Positions 41,740 through 54,250 are shown, numbered from the stretch's first letter. The stretch: 64,000 nucleotides of DNA from Apiosordaria backusii (GCA_030549205.1 JAUKTV010000003.1:682001-746000), one strand, 5' to 3'. Numbers and translations are program-made. Notes: generated by a model not told the origin, from the letters alone.

Positions 41740-43955
41740 ATGGAGTTGACGGAGAAAGTCCCAATTGCCCGACGACGGAGAAGACCAGCAGTGTGAGTGC
41801 TCCTTCCAGATGGATATTGGGAAACCGCGCTAACCATGAATCTGATAGCTCCTGCATCACCTGCAGAAAACGCAAAATCCGCTGTGATCGGAAAGAGCCA
41901 TGTGGGAACTGTCTCAAATCGAAGGGTTCGACTTGCTCCTATCGTGACAGAGGACATGCACCTCTTCATCCTTCTCCGCCAAACACAACCACCACCAGTG
42001 CCAGCTCACAGGTAGACGATGGTGTTAACGACGACCATGACGAACTCGATGTTGCTACCTGCCTCTCCATCACATCACCCTCAACGCCGGCTTCTCGGAT
42101 CGATACGGCTAGCCTTGGGATTGCTGGCACATTCCACATCCACCGCGACACCCGCCAGGCACAGCCCAATGTAGGCGCTTTCAGCATAGCACACAAGACT
42201 CGATACTTTGGACAAAGTCATTGGGTAAATAGCATCATCCTCGTTCGAGGCCTGTTTTCCATCCTCGAGCCGCACTTCCTCAACAATTCTTCTCCCATCT
42301 TCGAGAGTATGCGAGAGTGCAAAAGCTTGGCCAGAACGCTGAAATCTCGGGCAGTGCCTTACTGGCCCTATGAACCAACCTTCGACGCCCCCGATGATCA
42401 CGACGCTTTACTAGAAAGCTACATCTCGATCTCGGAGAGCCTCTTTCGCGTGATCCATATCCCGTCCTTTACTCGAGACTTTCATGCACTCTGCACGTCG
42501 GAATCACCATCTGCTCACAGCACCCGTCCAGATACCGCTTTCCTCATCCAAGCCAAACTTGTCTGCGCCATAGGGGCAGCCCATACCGATACCGTCTTGC
42601 GACCAGAGGCCACCCAATGGGTTCAGGAGGCTCTAATATGGCTCTCCAAGCCGGATTTCAAACATCAACTTTCACTCCAGCATCTTCAGTCTCACATCCT
42701 TCTTCTCCTCGCCCGCAAAGCCGTCGGCGTGGGCGAAGATATGATTTGGATCTCGGTAGGCTCGCTCCTCCGGACAGCAATGTACATGGGTTTGCACCGC
42801 GACGGGATTATTGGCACGTCACCCAACTCCAGCCTCTTCTCGATAGAAATCCGCCGCAGGCTCTGGAACACCATTCTTGAGCTATCCGTCCAGTCCAGTC
42901 TGGACTCTGGCGGTCCTCCGCTCATTTCCTTGGAAGACTTTGACACCAAACCTCCTTCCAACTTCAATGATGACGACTTGTCCTTCAACAATGCAGACCC
43001 TAAACCAGATGGAATATTTACACCTACGACTATTTCCCTCGTCCTTCGCAAGACACTACCCGAACGCCTTGCTATCGTCAAGTTTCTCAACGATCTGTCT
43101 TCTCGGGGTGATTTCCAATCTGCCTTGAAACTCGACTCTGATCTCCGAGCAGCCCATGCCCGTCTAGCAAAATCCCTATCTCCGCTGACTTCTTCTCGCC
43201 ATGTTGCGATATTGCATGTAAACTGCAATGCTGTGATTACACACATCAACCTCCTCCTTCGACGCCACCTACTCGCTCTTCATCTACCATTTTTTCTCCC
43301 TTCTCTCACACAGCCAGAGTTCACCTTTTCTCGAATGGTAGCAGTGGACACAGCCCACCGCCTCTGGCGGGATGTTTTCCCTACAGAGAACATCGAGGTA
43401 AGCAATCTGGCCACAACAGCCTCTTGCTTCCGCACTGTATCGATGCAAGTAATCATTGTTCTGTGCGCCCACCTTCGAGCACAAGTTGCCGATCCTATCT
43501 CGGGGGGCATGATTAGAGAGGACTTATTGGCGATACTAGAAGAGGCAAAGCATTGGACGTGGAGGTGTATTGAAGGGAGGGAGACGAATGTCAAAGGATA
43601 CTTGTTTGCTTGTTTGGTGAAGGCTAATGTTGATGCGATGAGGGAAGGCTTGGATGAACCCGAGGTGGTGCAAAAGAGTGTCCAGGCGGCAGAGGAGGCA
43701 ATAGACAAGGCGAAGGGGGTGCTGGTGGGACGGGTGCAAGCTATGACATCCACTGAGCCATCCACAAATGCTCCAACTGCCGCCCATGGTCAAGATGAAG
43801 GGCTAGCTTTAGAGGGCAGGAACAAGGAATGGGAACAGCTGCAGCAGACTTTCGACTTCGTCGGCGATACTGATGGCTTAGAGGGTGGAACTGGGATGAT
43901 GTTGATGGATGGTGATAATTGGTTTTTGGATTTTGGAAATGGGCTTTTTGTTTGA
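41740..43955 (+). CDS. Zn2Cys6 transcription factor
   Basis: Exons are 41740-41792 and 41849-43955 (56-nt intron), giving 719 aa. The start at 41740 is preferred because splicing joins RRRRRPAV directly to SCITCRKRKIRC, the classic basic lead-in and zinc cluster (Cys 20, 23, 30, 36, 39, 47; CX2CX6CX5CX2CX7C). Unspliced reading from 41718 would replace that lead-in with intron-coded residues. The middle homology region (Fungal_trans) is present: LLESYISISESLFRVIHIPS, GSLLRTAMYMGLHRDG, FSIEIRRRLWNTILELSVQS. The acidic C-terminus (GDTDGLEGG, DGDNWFLDFGNG) may activate transcription. Probably nuclear, and a candidate regulator of the adjacent MFS gene through the repeated motif between them. Confidence 0.9.
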
Positions 43956-44727
43956 AGGGAAGGGAATCCCTAAAAGAAATTACCTACAGCGAAGAGCTCT
44001 GGCGGTATTCTTCGGACTTCTGCGCCGATGACCAGCGAGATACGTACTCAGATACTGACCACTATGGCACCCGAATTCAGATAACTTAGCAAGGTAGGTA
44101 CTTCGCTCAAAGCATGGAGCGGAGCGGAGGGATATATATAGGGGTAATTTGTGATCCACATAACGTTCCTCCCTGGGAACCACTTCCTGGTTGCTCCCTC
44201 AAGGCCATCAAGCACTGAGGTCTGAGATTGGTTGTTGGAAACTGAGTGGTTTATGGAAGCAAGCCTACAGGTTGAGGTCCCAAGGGGTTGGTTCGGCCGG
44301 GATAGATAGCGGGCCGGGTAACTCCGGCATGACGTCGGTGAGGGGTTGGACGCGGGACGGCTGGTGATATCATCCGGTGATTTTGACCCTTGCCAAACAT
44401 CAAAAATAATGCTTCAAAGCAAACAGAGCGTTCCTGAGGTTTGAAAAAGGTGTTTCAGTGATCAATGACGCGAACCAATCGAGCGATGCGCTAGCCTGGG
44501 CATGTCAATTTCCCTTGTCAGTTGTTGCCTGCACCTGTCACCTGTCAGCTGGTTGGGCACCGGCGCCAGCGCACCTGCCGGAGCCTAACGTCATGGATCC
44601 GAATTCAACCTCGCCTCTGAGCAACTGCGGTACTAAAACAGCACTCTTCAATATTTTTCTTCTTAAAATACAACTTAATTAACCGTCAGCAAAGCCTTCC
44701 CCGGTGTACAGATCAAGTGTCGTCACA
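43956..44727. other. Intergenic, no gene seen
   Basis: This holds the 3' flank of the regulator and the promoter of the kinase-like gene. No supported gene or repeat. Confidence 0.45.
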
Positions 44728-46025
44728 ATGCTCCTCAATCCTATCCACCTCAACCATTTCCACCAACCCACACCCCCTCCTCATCATGTCGAGGAAGTGG
44801 ACCCCTTCGAGGCCCTCTACAACTCTCTCTCCAACCTGACTCTGACCCCCACCACTCTCGTCCCCAGAGCCCCAGCACCCGTCAGCAAACCCGCCATCCC
44901 AGAGCCAGTACCACAACCTCAGCCAGCGAGAGTCGAGAAGCAAGAAGATGAAGGAAGAATTCCTGTCAATCTCATTTTCCCCCCAGGAGATAACGTCATC
45001 TTTGCCCACTCATCATACTTTGCTCGCCCCAAATATGGATTTCCACCAGATCTCCCCAGCGTTCCCCAGGTTCGCGGACAGGCCATTCTCTCACATGGAT
45101 CTCTTCCATTACCCTCGCCATATTTCCTCCCTGTGCCCCAAGCAGGACTGCTGGTGAAGTACGGCGCAGATACCGCCGTCACCTCCACCGAAGCCAAGAC
45201 TTTGTTATCACTCAAACGGTACCTTAGTGACAAGGTACCCGTGCCTGAAGTATTCGGCTGGAGACGTGACGTCGAAACCGGGGAAAGGGTCCTCTACCTC
45301 TCTTTGCCCTCTGATGGAGTAACCCTGGAGCAACAATGGCCATACCTGTCCGACTCTCAGAAAGAGCACATTTGCCTTCAAATTAAGGACATGGTCAAAT
45401 CATGGAGAAGGCTGCAGCAAGGAGGTGTGGAGGTTGTTGGTATGTTCCCTTTCCACCCTTTTATTGTCTTGCAGCATATACTGACATCCAAACAGCAAGC
45501 ATAGACAACACCCCCCTCAAGGACGAGATCTTCCAGTTCCCAGTCTCACCAGGACTCAAGATTCCAGCCCCAGGGCCCTTCCCCAATGTTTCTAATTTCC
45601 ACAGCTACTTCGTCGCCACCGCCGTGGCCCTCTCGCAGAACAAGCAAAAGGATGATGACCCAGCCAAAATCAACTACCAACCTCATCATTTGTTTCCAGA
45701 TAATGTACCCATTGTGTTTACACACGGTGCTCTCCACCCGAGGAATATCATTGTTTCAATGGACGGACAAAATCAGCCAACGGTGATCAGTGTTATTGGT
45801 TGGGAGCAAGCGGGGTGGTATCCTGCCTATTGGGAGCTGTGCAAGGCGAGGCATGAGTGCTCCAAGGCGAGTGAACAAGGGACGTTGTTGGGTGATTGGG
45901 AGAGCAAGTATTTGCCCGCCATTTTAAACCTGGATGGGTATGGGCTGGGGACGCAGGGCTGGAATGGGCGGGCGTTGTGTCAGTATTGGGATTATTTTGT
46001 TGGGTTGATGCATAGGTGGCAGTGA
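44728..46025 (+). CDS. APH-fold phosphotransferase-like pseudokinase
   Basis: Exons are 44728-45439 and 45496-46025 (56-nt intron), giving 413 aa. The Pro-rich N-terminus (about 1-85) precedes a fungal aminoglycoside-phosphotransferase/choline-kinase-like domain: LLVKYGADTAVTSTEAKTL, VPVPEVFGWRRD, then the C-lobe. The catalytic loop reads FTHGALHPRNIIV, with Ala316 where the family has the catalytic Asp (HGD), and the metal-binding block reads VIGWEQAGWYPAYWE, with Gly339 replacing the Asp of IDWE. Both key acids are lost while the fold-defining residues remain, so phosphoryl transfer is unlikely. The original substrates of this family in fungi are mostly unknown. The first ATG in good context (CACAATG) was chosen. 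Confidence 0.8.
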
Positions 46026-46688
46026 GGACTCGGAGGTTGTTTTTATTTTGATATTGTGCTATGGATAGTTTATGGATAAGGTTTGGTAATCTATTGAAAC
46101 AAGTTTTGATACCCTCATTCGTCGTATTCAAGACGCACCTGGTCTCGGTCTGGAGTCTTCCTCCACGCTATAGATCCTTACTAGTCCATATATCTCGCGT
46201 ACCGGAGAGGAGGCATGGTGAGAGGGAAAAGCATCAGGGCCGGGAGCACTGCAGCGAACCTGAACCAAGCCAAAAAATGCAGGTGGCGTTACTTTGGGCA
46301 GTTTCACCGCCAGGTTGGGTTGGAGCAGCCCAGAAGGGTTCATGGTGGAGCTCATGCTTGTCGACAACAGAGTCATCACCACCACCCTCACGCCAGAATG
46401 GAGATGGTGAGGATAATGGTGAGGATGAAGCAGGGTCCGGCAAGGAGGAGGATGAGGACAAGTCGGACTCATCATCGTCGTCGCTCTCCAACAACATGCC
46501 CCTTGCACACTGACCCACGATCTTGGGCAAAGTCTCGGGTTTCTGATGACTTTGATTGTAGCCGTAGCTTTGACTCACTTCCCGGTTATGACGTGCCACT
46601 TGGTGCTCGCCCCCTGAAAGACAAATGAATGCGTGAAGCAACTGAATCAGCAACATGATAGTGATTATTTCCGTCGACCAACCATGAA
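46026..46688. other. Intergenic, no gene seen
   Basis: Several overlapping open frames on both strands near 46060-46650 lack family matches or splice support. They are probably a GC-skew effect. Confidence 0.45.
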
Positions 46689-46773
46689 GGGCGTGTGGCG
46701 CAATTGGTAGCGCGTTCGCTTTGCAATAGCATATTCATGCGAAAGGTCTTGGGTTCGATTCCCAACTCGTCCA
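46689..46773 (+). tRNA. tRNA-Ala (UGC), 12-nt intron
   Basis: Acceptor GGGCGTG/CTCGTCC (one T-T mismatch at 6-67), D-arm GCGC/GCGC, anticodon stem TTCGC/GCGAA and T-arm TTGGG/CCCAA. The loop TTTGCA gives anticodon UGC. The 12-nt intron follows position 37; T5 directly follows the discriminator A. Confidence 0.9.
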
Positions 46774-46967
46774 TTTTTGCCCATATATTATTATTAAGCT
46801 TTGCTATTTTGGTTTCGGAGTACTTGTGTTCTTCTAATTGACGAGAACAAAACCCGCCATTTTGTTCAACACGCAGTTTTTAGGTAATTAGAATCCTGTT
46901 TTATTTTGGTAATGACGAAAACAAAAACAACATCAATATGAAGCCCGGATGAGACAAAGAAAATAAT

Positions 46968-49222
46968 TCAGACAAGATCAATAAAGTACTCCTTTCCTTC
47001 CTTTCCGTCCCTCGTTTCTGCGAAGTAAGACTCGTCACCTGCCCCAACTAGGTTCAGTGGCTTTAGGAAGCGGTCCCTACCTTCTAATTCACACGTGTAA
47101 AGCCCCACTCGTCGATATTGACCTTGGTGACCCGTTTGTTTGAGAATCAACCCAGCAAAGAGCCCTATGCCAACCGTCATTATATCCAAAAGAAACAAAG
47201 AGTCCGACTTGAAGCAGTCCGTCGACCATTCAAGCCCGGCCCCGCAATCCATGTTGCAGATAGGTCTCTGTAAAAGATCTTGCTTTCCGAGCCCCACCGA
47301 GCTTTTGTCCTTGGTTCCCAGCACCAGACTCAATTTCATGCCATGATACCACCTTGACACGTCTTGCAACTCCTCGCCTGCCCAAATGTCCCTGAAGTGG
47401 CCATGGTAGGCGAAGAGAAACCTGCAGCGTAGCCGAACAGTAATATGGGCCATATGTTCCGGCTGGTCGTTGAAAGGCCCCTCAGTCATAATTTCATGGA
47501 CCTTGACATAATGTTTGGCGTTGAAAAGTTCTCCACGGGGATATATTTCATGAAATTGGAGAACTGTATACGTCACAGGCGCAGAAAGTGAAGCCCAGGA
47601 CCAAGTGGGAGCCGTGGGTGGCGTGATTCTACCTTGGCAGACCCGCTCATGGGCTGGTGGCTGCTCCATAGTTGGCTTCTAGCACCAAATCAAGTCTTCC
47701 GCAAAGGTTTGCTTCCATAAGCCAGCGAGAAACTGGTCTTTGGTGATGTTCCCAATGTGTCGAGCCAGTCCAGAGATAGCAATCAGTCTATCCTTGTCGT
47801 AACTGAGGCTCGCTTGAGAATATTGCTGAATGATGTCCCTCGATTTCCCGACCAATGACTTTCGCCGAAGAGTGAAGGGCGTGTATCCTGATAAATAGCT
47901 TCCAGGTTTGATGTCGACGACGGGGTAACCACTTGGCCAGACTTCAGATGCCGGGTTCTCATCGCATTCCCAGTAAACCTCGTCATTGGTGAAATGCAAA
48001 GTGCGTTTAGACAGGTATCTTTCTTGTACCACCCATGCCCTTCAAGCAAGAATGTTTTCGATGTGGTAAGGCTCATGCGGTGTCAGTCCTGGGTCGGTGG
48101 CACGACTGACATTGAGCAAAGAGTGCCCGTCGCTTGATCTTGTTTGACATCGCCAACGCGGATCGCGATTCGTAAAGCAACCAGACCTCCCGTCTTCTGC
48201 AGAAGTCGCGGCAATGTTGATATGCGCATTTCCATACACCTCTGTCATGGCCGCTGATTCATGACGCCAATCCTCTTCGCAACATTGGAGAATGCATAGC
48301 GAGTCTATCCATAGATAATTGAGTCCTAGGTGCCGGGTTATATCTATAGCATCTCGAAATGTCTTGGGTAAGGCTTCAGGTGGGATTTGGACGCGGAAGG
48401 TGTTCAAATTGTTGGTTGTCAGGGTGAGAAACTCAAAGTTTCCCCAACAATGGCTCAGACTTGCGTATTTGGAATCGATGGGACATTCTTCTGCTAGACG
48501 CAAGCGAACAGAATCACCCGTCACATCCAAAATGCGTGTAGGTATAAATTGGGTTGTGGTGGGAGTGTCTGCACAATGATCAGACGTGCAGCAGTCTTGC
48601 AGCCATTTTCTGCATAGAGGTAAAGCATCACGGGTACTCGGCGGTGCCTTGCGAGAGTCATAATCAAGGGCTACGTACACATGTATAATTAGTTATCTTC
48701 GCTACAACTGTAAAGATGATCCTCACCTTGAAAATGCGTAGGCATAATTTGAACCGCGGAACGGATGACGCGCCTCAAATTGTCAACCAGACCCATCCAT
48801 GGGATGCTCTCTCGTTCCGGGTGATTTAGTCCAAAATCGCCAAACGTATATGGAACTATGAGATCGACCAGTAGTGGTGGGGATTCTTGGACTTCAAACC
48901 AGCCTTTCAGAGGGCCCCGTCGCTCTGAACGAGCATGCTGAGCATTACGACGCTGTTCCAGCCTTGTAAACTGAAAGCATATACCGCAACCAGCATCAGC
49001 AGAAGCTGTGATCTCTGACCACGTATCATAGTGAGGGCGCTCTGAGCTCTTGTCTTCGTGCATCCAAATCCGACCAGGCATGGAGCTCATAACTGTAATA
49101 GTATACAGAATCAACCGGCATTTCTCGCATGGCGTCGTCAAAGGTCGTAATTTCGGCAGCTCCGGTGTGTGCTGGATTTGATCTTCTGCAAACTTGGACT
49201 TGGAAATCGACCGGTCGTCCAT
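46968..49222 (-). pseudogene. HET-domain gene with two in-frame stop codons
   Basis: Exon 1 is 49222-48727 and exon 2 48670-46968, joined by a 56-nt intron. The frame is one continuous HET protein of about 730 codons, but interrupted twice: TGA at 48044-48042 and TAG at 47681-47679. HET blocks are clear: SKYASLSHCWGNFEFLTLTT, TFRDAIDITRHLGLNYLWID, SLCILQCCEEDW, and after the first stop RAWVVQERYLSKRTLHF and VYWECDENPASEVWPSG. After the second stop the usual TPPTAPTWSWASLSAPVTY block follows. No intron plausibly removes either stop. CGA to TGA and CAG to TAG single transitions would explain both. It is probably an inactive allele or decaying gene. N-terminal residues 1-180 include a CEKCRLIL motif and GCGICFQF, usual for the class. 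Confidence 0.82.
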
Positions 49223-49815
49223 ATTTAGGGCGATAAGTTATCATGAGGTGGCGACGTGTCAAGTCGAATAATTTTCACAGGAAGAATAAAAGCCAGAACT
49301 TAGGCGCCTGGTTAGATCGGGTAGGTACACAGTTCACGTGTCCATGCGGGGTTTTGAGACCTTGTGGAAGGAAGTGACGAAGGAGGGTGTTGCCCTCATC
49401 ATGCACAAAGTGGGACTCGAGTTGGTCACGACCAGGCACAATGTGACACGACTTCTCAGATCACTGACTTCGTAACATCAAGATATAAGCCGGCAAAGAC
49501 ATCAATTCGAAAACCAAAGAAAAGACAAAACTCGCTAGCTAACTAGACACATCGCTTCGCTTAGGCAATCATCAGAACAAAAGACCGTACATGTTTACAC
49601 CCCTCCTCCCGCCAGGCCTGAGAGCGAGAAAGAGGAAAATGAAACAGGAATATTCCAGATAGCCCAACAGCAACCAATATCCGCAGCTACACAACTCTTC
49701 AGGTATTCCAAGTATTCCAGGCTTGGAAGGCGGCTATTCCTCCAGAACTAAATATTGCTGCCTCCAAGAGACCAGAGCTTGAGGCGAGACTCTTCAAAAT
49801 CTGACTGCAGCAGAC
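49223..49815. other. Intergenic, no gene seen
   Basis: This is the upstream region of the broken HET gene and the 3' flank of the hydrophobin. No supported feature. Confidence 0.45.
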
Positions 49816-50184
49816 TTAGATGATGCCGCAGGTGAGGATGTTGATGTTGAAGGAGCCCTGGTTACTGGTTAGTCTGTGTTGATCTTACAAAAGGAGAAGA
49901 ATGTCGGAGAGGAAGCTTACAGGAGCAGAGGGGACATTGCAGCACTTGACAACGCCGGAGCAGGTGCCACCGACAACACCGATGACGCAGCTGAGAATGT
50001 TGAGAATGCCGGTGGTGTTGCAGCAAAGGGGCTTCTCGTTTTGCTGGGAGCACTCATTGATGGGAGTGCCGCCGCCGCCGCCAGTGCGGACAACGAGAGC
50101 GTTGGTGTTGGCGATGTCAGCTGCGGGGAGGGCAGCGGCAGTCATGGCGACGGTGAGGATGGTGATGAGGTTGGAGAACTGCAT
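49816..50184 (-). CDS. Hydrophobin with atypical cysteine spacing
   Basis: Exons are 50184-49921 and 49857-49816 (63-nt intron), giving 101 aa. A signal peptide (MQFSNLITILTVAMTAAALP) is followed by eight Cys in hydrophobin order: C45, C54-C55, C66, C75, C81-C82, C98. The last Cys is on the short second exon (NINILTCGII). The spacing is C-X8-CC-X10-C-X8-C-X5-CC-X15-C-X3: the C3-C4 gap is as short as in class II, while the C4-C5 and C7-C8 gaps resemble class I. The mature protein is Gly-rich near its start (RTGGGGGTP). It would self-assemble at air-water interfaces, coating hyphae or spores. A TATA element lies 140 bp upstream. Confidence 0.9.
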
Positions 50185-50323
50185 TTTGGCGGTTGTGGAG
50201 TTGTTGCTTTCGAAAAGCTGGAGATGGCTTTTTGTTGTCTGAAGGCTGGCTTAGAAGTGTTGGAGATGTTGATGCTGATGGTGAGAGAAGGTTTGAGGTC
50301 TGATCGAGGGAGGAAGAGGGAGG

Positions 50324-50330
50324 TTATATA
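50324..50330 (-). promoter_or_regulatory. TATA box of the hydrophobin gene
   Basis: TATATAA on the minus strand, 140 bp upstream of the hydrophobin ATG. Confidence 0.4.
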
Positions 50331-53300
50331 GACATTTAGAGATCGTTGGTTGTGTCCAATTCAGCCTTTGAAGTCATGTCCGTTCTCAGAGGACTTGACC
50401 AGACAGCCAGGCCCTCACTCCTTGGCTTGATGCTCAGGTCTTCATCCGTGTCATTCCTTGATTGTGATGATGGGCTTGACCCAGATCGACATTGCGGTTT
50501 CCCTTTTGAATTTATGAGATATTTTGCTATTGGTGGTGAGGTCTTGTGGAACCGGAGAGCCGAAAAGTTGCAGTTGTTTCCCTAGACAGACAGGGAGGCA
50601 CGGGAGGTTTGGATGTCGAGGCGTTCAGGTTAGCAAAAGGCATCCAGCTGTCAACATTCTGCAGATGTCTACAAGGTACCATGCGTATTGCAACCCTCCC
50701 TCAGCTCTAGTGTTACAGGAACATTTCTGGATGCACGATGACGATCATTGACAAATCCAGCTAGCCTACCACTACGGAAAAAGCCGAGGCCAAAGACCAT
50801 GATACGTCAACGTCTTCAAGCTTCAGCCTACGAGTTTTTTGAGTACTCAAGGAAGACATGGGCGTGATGCTGCATCTATCCATCAGATGATTCCGGTATT
50901 CACAGTAGCCAACCGTTACTGTGATGATGTGGCATGTATGAAAACTCGGTCCGAACGCCAACGCTGCAAGGGAAATGAAAAGGACATGCTTGACCGAACA
51001 TCGGACGTAGCAGGTCACAGAGGACTGATTGATTCGGTTGGTCCCACTATGCAAGGCCAAACTAGTAGGTATTCTTTTCCATTTGCTTCTGACCATCAGC
51101 CCCAGGCCATGATGATTCATGAATATTGTCCCGCTCGATGCCTGACAACGGTGGGGGGAGGCGTTACTTACACATGTGTTGTTTGGGCAGGACCCATGCA
51201 GCTCGAGGGTCAGAATCACTATTGGCCTGATAGTATTGAAGGCTCAAGGGGAGGGGGTGTTGTGGCAAAACAGGGTGGGAATGCGGCCAAGTAGGTTAAC
51301 GATCATGTATGTACTAGCGTGGTGTTGTGTAGCATTAAGCAACATGATCTGACCTTGGCGGTTGAGCTTATGGGCGGAGAAGGTGGTGTCCTAAACACGG
51401 CAGGCGACGGCAAGTCCCCGAGGGGTGCAGGAGCATTGGAGCAGCCGTCAACGAACCAACCAACCACAGTCGCAGCAACGAAAAGCTTCCCATGGTCAGC
51501 TCATCTTGGATTTGACCAGGTGCCAATAATATCACACCCCAGCACACCGGAAAATGCGGGGAGCGAGGTAATGCTGCATCGGGCGAACCACTTTTCAGAC
51601 CCGTTGACATCGAACTTGATCTGAATACTCAACCTAACTGTAAGACAAATCTTCATGCCACCTTTCTGAGACAGTATGCACCGTTTTCTGCCCTTCATAA
51701 TGCATTACATGCATTCAGTGACTGGTCCCCTAAATCAAGGTTGAGCGACCAAGCCAGAGAGGGAAGTCGGTCACTTGCTCAGAAAACAAACAGTCCCTTT
51801 CCAGCAGCTCTTTACAAAATCAAAATGCCGATGTTTATGAAGATTCAGCTACCACTGTCCGGAGTGTTTCGTCCAGGCGAGAGCAGTGGTGATGTCATCA
51901 GGTTAACTTACCGGCCCCGGGCAGCTCACTGGGAATGGCTCCCCACCGCCGACAAAACGACACGGGAAGAGACGTGCACAACAGAAGTCCCTGCCTAGGC
52001 CAAATGGTTGGGTCGAAGCAACGAAACATGAAATGCAAAATCAAGGCTTCTCTTCCGATGGTGTGCCACAGCATGCAGAGTTGCCCCCCGAAGTGGTTGA
52101 GAGAGCTTGCGAGAGCCAAAGACCTGTACGCCTCGGATTTGTTTTCACCAAGTGACAAACCAACTTCGGGTACAATCCAATATTTCTTTCATACTGGTGG
52201 GCCGCAGACATCGTATGTCTGCACGAAGTCTGTGTGCCTCCTTCAATGACGCTGCCAATACAGAGGCAAGGGAACAAAAACTGACAACTCAAAGGGGTCT
52301 GGTACCACTGCAGGCTATGCAGGACAAGTCAAAGCACCCAATCTCAATGTTCACCGCCATTGGGTTGCAGTTCAAGTCTCTGAAGAGTCTGCCAACTAGA
52401 CAATAATACTGACAAACTTGGTTCAGAGCTGAACAGCCCAAGGATGGCAACATCGATCAATCCCGGCTCGAATCCTATTGACTGGCTTAGACCAAGCCCG
52501 ACAATATGCATTGCCTGACCCATTGCAACATCGGTAACCAAAAAGTTGTCATCATACGTTGGTCAGGCTCAAGCCATCAGCGCAACCTGCGTCCGCCCAG
52601 CGAAGTCGGCTCTCTGTCATGCAACATTGCTATTCAATACCTATCCGCGTGTTGCGCCTCTCAATAGCAGGATGTTGGCAGTTACTGCAGCCACTTTTTC
52701 TTCACCTCTTTGGTTCCATGTCATGATCCTTTTAGCAACCGCCTTCTTTTCTTCCCCGACCTTGTCGATCTTTTCTCTTTCAAGCATGATCGACATTCAT
52801 ACATGTTCTCTTCCCCTTCGTTTAGTTCATCGACCTGATCCAGCCTTGAGCTTATCTGAATCGCCTTCAACTTGCAGAAAGGCCAAGGCGGGATGTGGGC
52901 GGGAAAGATCCGGTCTGGCTCGGAGACGCGGAGAAGCAGGCTTCAATGCTGCCGCCTTGCAAGTTTGGGATGATGTTGGGTGTCGGATTGTGGGCACGCT
53001 GGCATGCCTGAGTCTCAATCTTCAATTGGGCCATCAGACCACTCATTCACCCACCCTTTATCGAACTTACTGACATGCCGGCACTACAGGTCATGAATTC
53101 TTCACACATCCGACAGCGCTCCATGATGTCAACCATTGTCGAAGTTACCGTTCCCTTCCCGGGCTCAGTCGTCTTTTACTCAATGTCGATTATGGTACGC
53201 AATTAGCACTCTCTCCTAGGTACCATGCTCTTTCAAGCTCCAACAACCTGTCGCGAGGATCCGAGACCCATGGGGCCAAGCAAAGCAAGAAGCTTGCCTG

Positions 53301-54167
53301 GTTGTGGGAACGTCCTAATGGTTGAAGATAATCGGGACTACGAGGACAGAGATCGACGGACGGCAGCTAGATCCTATTTCGGATCTAGATGTGACAACCA
53401 ATCAAGATACCAAGCATGTCCCAACAAGGAAGTCTCTGCGGACACCAACACCTGGACTTGGGAGCGTCATAGGACGCATGGCCGATCATCAACACTCTTG
53501 GAGTAGCGGCTGCCACACTGGCTTGGATAACCCATCAACGAAGTGAACTCAGGCGGCCCTGCACCAGACTGAGGTCCTGCTAGTAGCAACCAAGGGACAT
53601 CAGCAAGTCTGGCCTTCCGATACTGTAGGTTCAAGCCATCATCCGAAACGTATCTCGACTAGTTCCCTTGCTGGGTGTTGGGGGTAAATCGATGCCCCGG
53701 CCTTCGGCCTCTGGGTGGTTTGTAGGCTCTCTTATGTCCGAGACTGCCATACACTATCAAGACTGACTGGAAGCAATCCACCTCAAGCTTTCTTGACCCC
53801 TGGACGCTGATGAGGGCGAACACCAAATAATTCTCAGACAAGCCTCAACCATTGGATGCTGGTGAAACTTTTGGACAAACTGCTAACAGCGACAGGTTCC
53901 CAAGTTCAACAGTCGTCAGTCACTATTGAGCTTCTCAGAGTCGGCTCTTGCCAACCTCGAACCCCAACCAGATCGTCGTATCGCCAACTCGTCAGAGCAC
54001 ATTCACCAAAACTCTCAACTCCGAATAGGTATTTTGTGGATAATGACACGATTCAGGTCTGTGGAGCAAAGATGCGTTCCCACTTGACACAAGGTAGGTC
54101 TACCCTGCCAACTACGGTACTTGAAAACCCTCACCAGGCATACCCACAACACCACAAACTTGTTCAA
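50331..54167. other. 3.8-kb gene-free stretch
   Basis: There are many short open frames on both strands, none with recognisable domains, Met context plus splice support, or codon pattern like the flanking genes. A small hairpin (CCGGCCTTCGGCCTCTGG, near 53698-53715) is the only structure seen. It could be an old transposon relic, but no terminal repeats or coding remnants were recognised. Confidence 0.45.
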
Positions 54168-54250
54168 GGTTCTATAGTGTAGCGGTTAGCACTTCGGATT
54201 CTGATGATCAGAGCATTCCGGCAACCCCGGTTCGAGTCCGGGTAGGACCT
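54168..54250 (+). tRNA. tRNA-Gln (CUG), 11-nt intron
   Basis: A complete cloverleaf: acceptor GGTTCTA/TAGGACC, anticodon stem TCGGA/TCCGG, canonical T-arm with TTCGAGT. The loop TTCTGA gives CUG. The 11-nt intron lets CTGA pair with TCAG. T6 follows at 54265. It is the canonical counterpart of the divergent copy at 31341. Confidence 0.93.

Noticed and set aside
46061..46656. Overlapping open frames on both strands downstream of the kinase-like gene
   Set aside because: Mutually antisense and low-complexity, with no splice or family support.
52546..53073. 175-codon open frame on the + strand
   Set aside because: No recognisable domain, no signal peptide or conserved motif, and an unremarkable start context.
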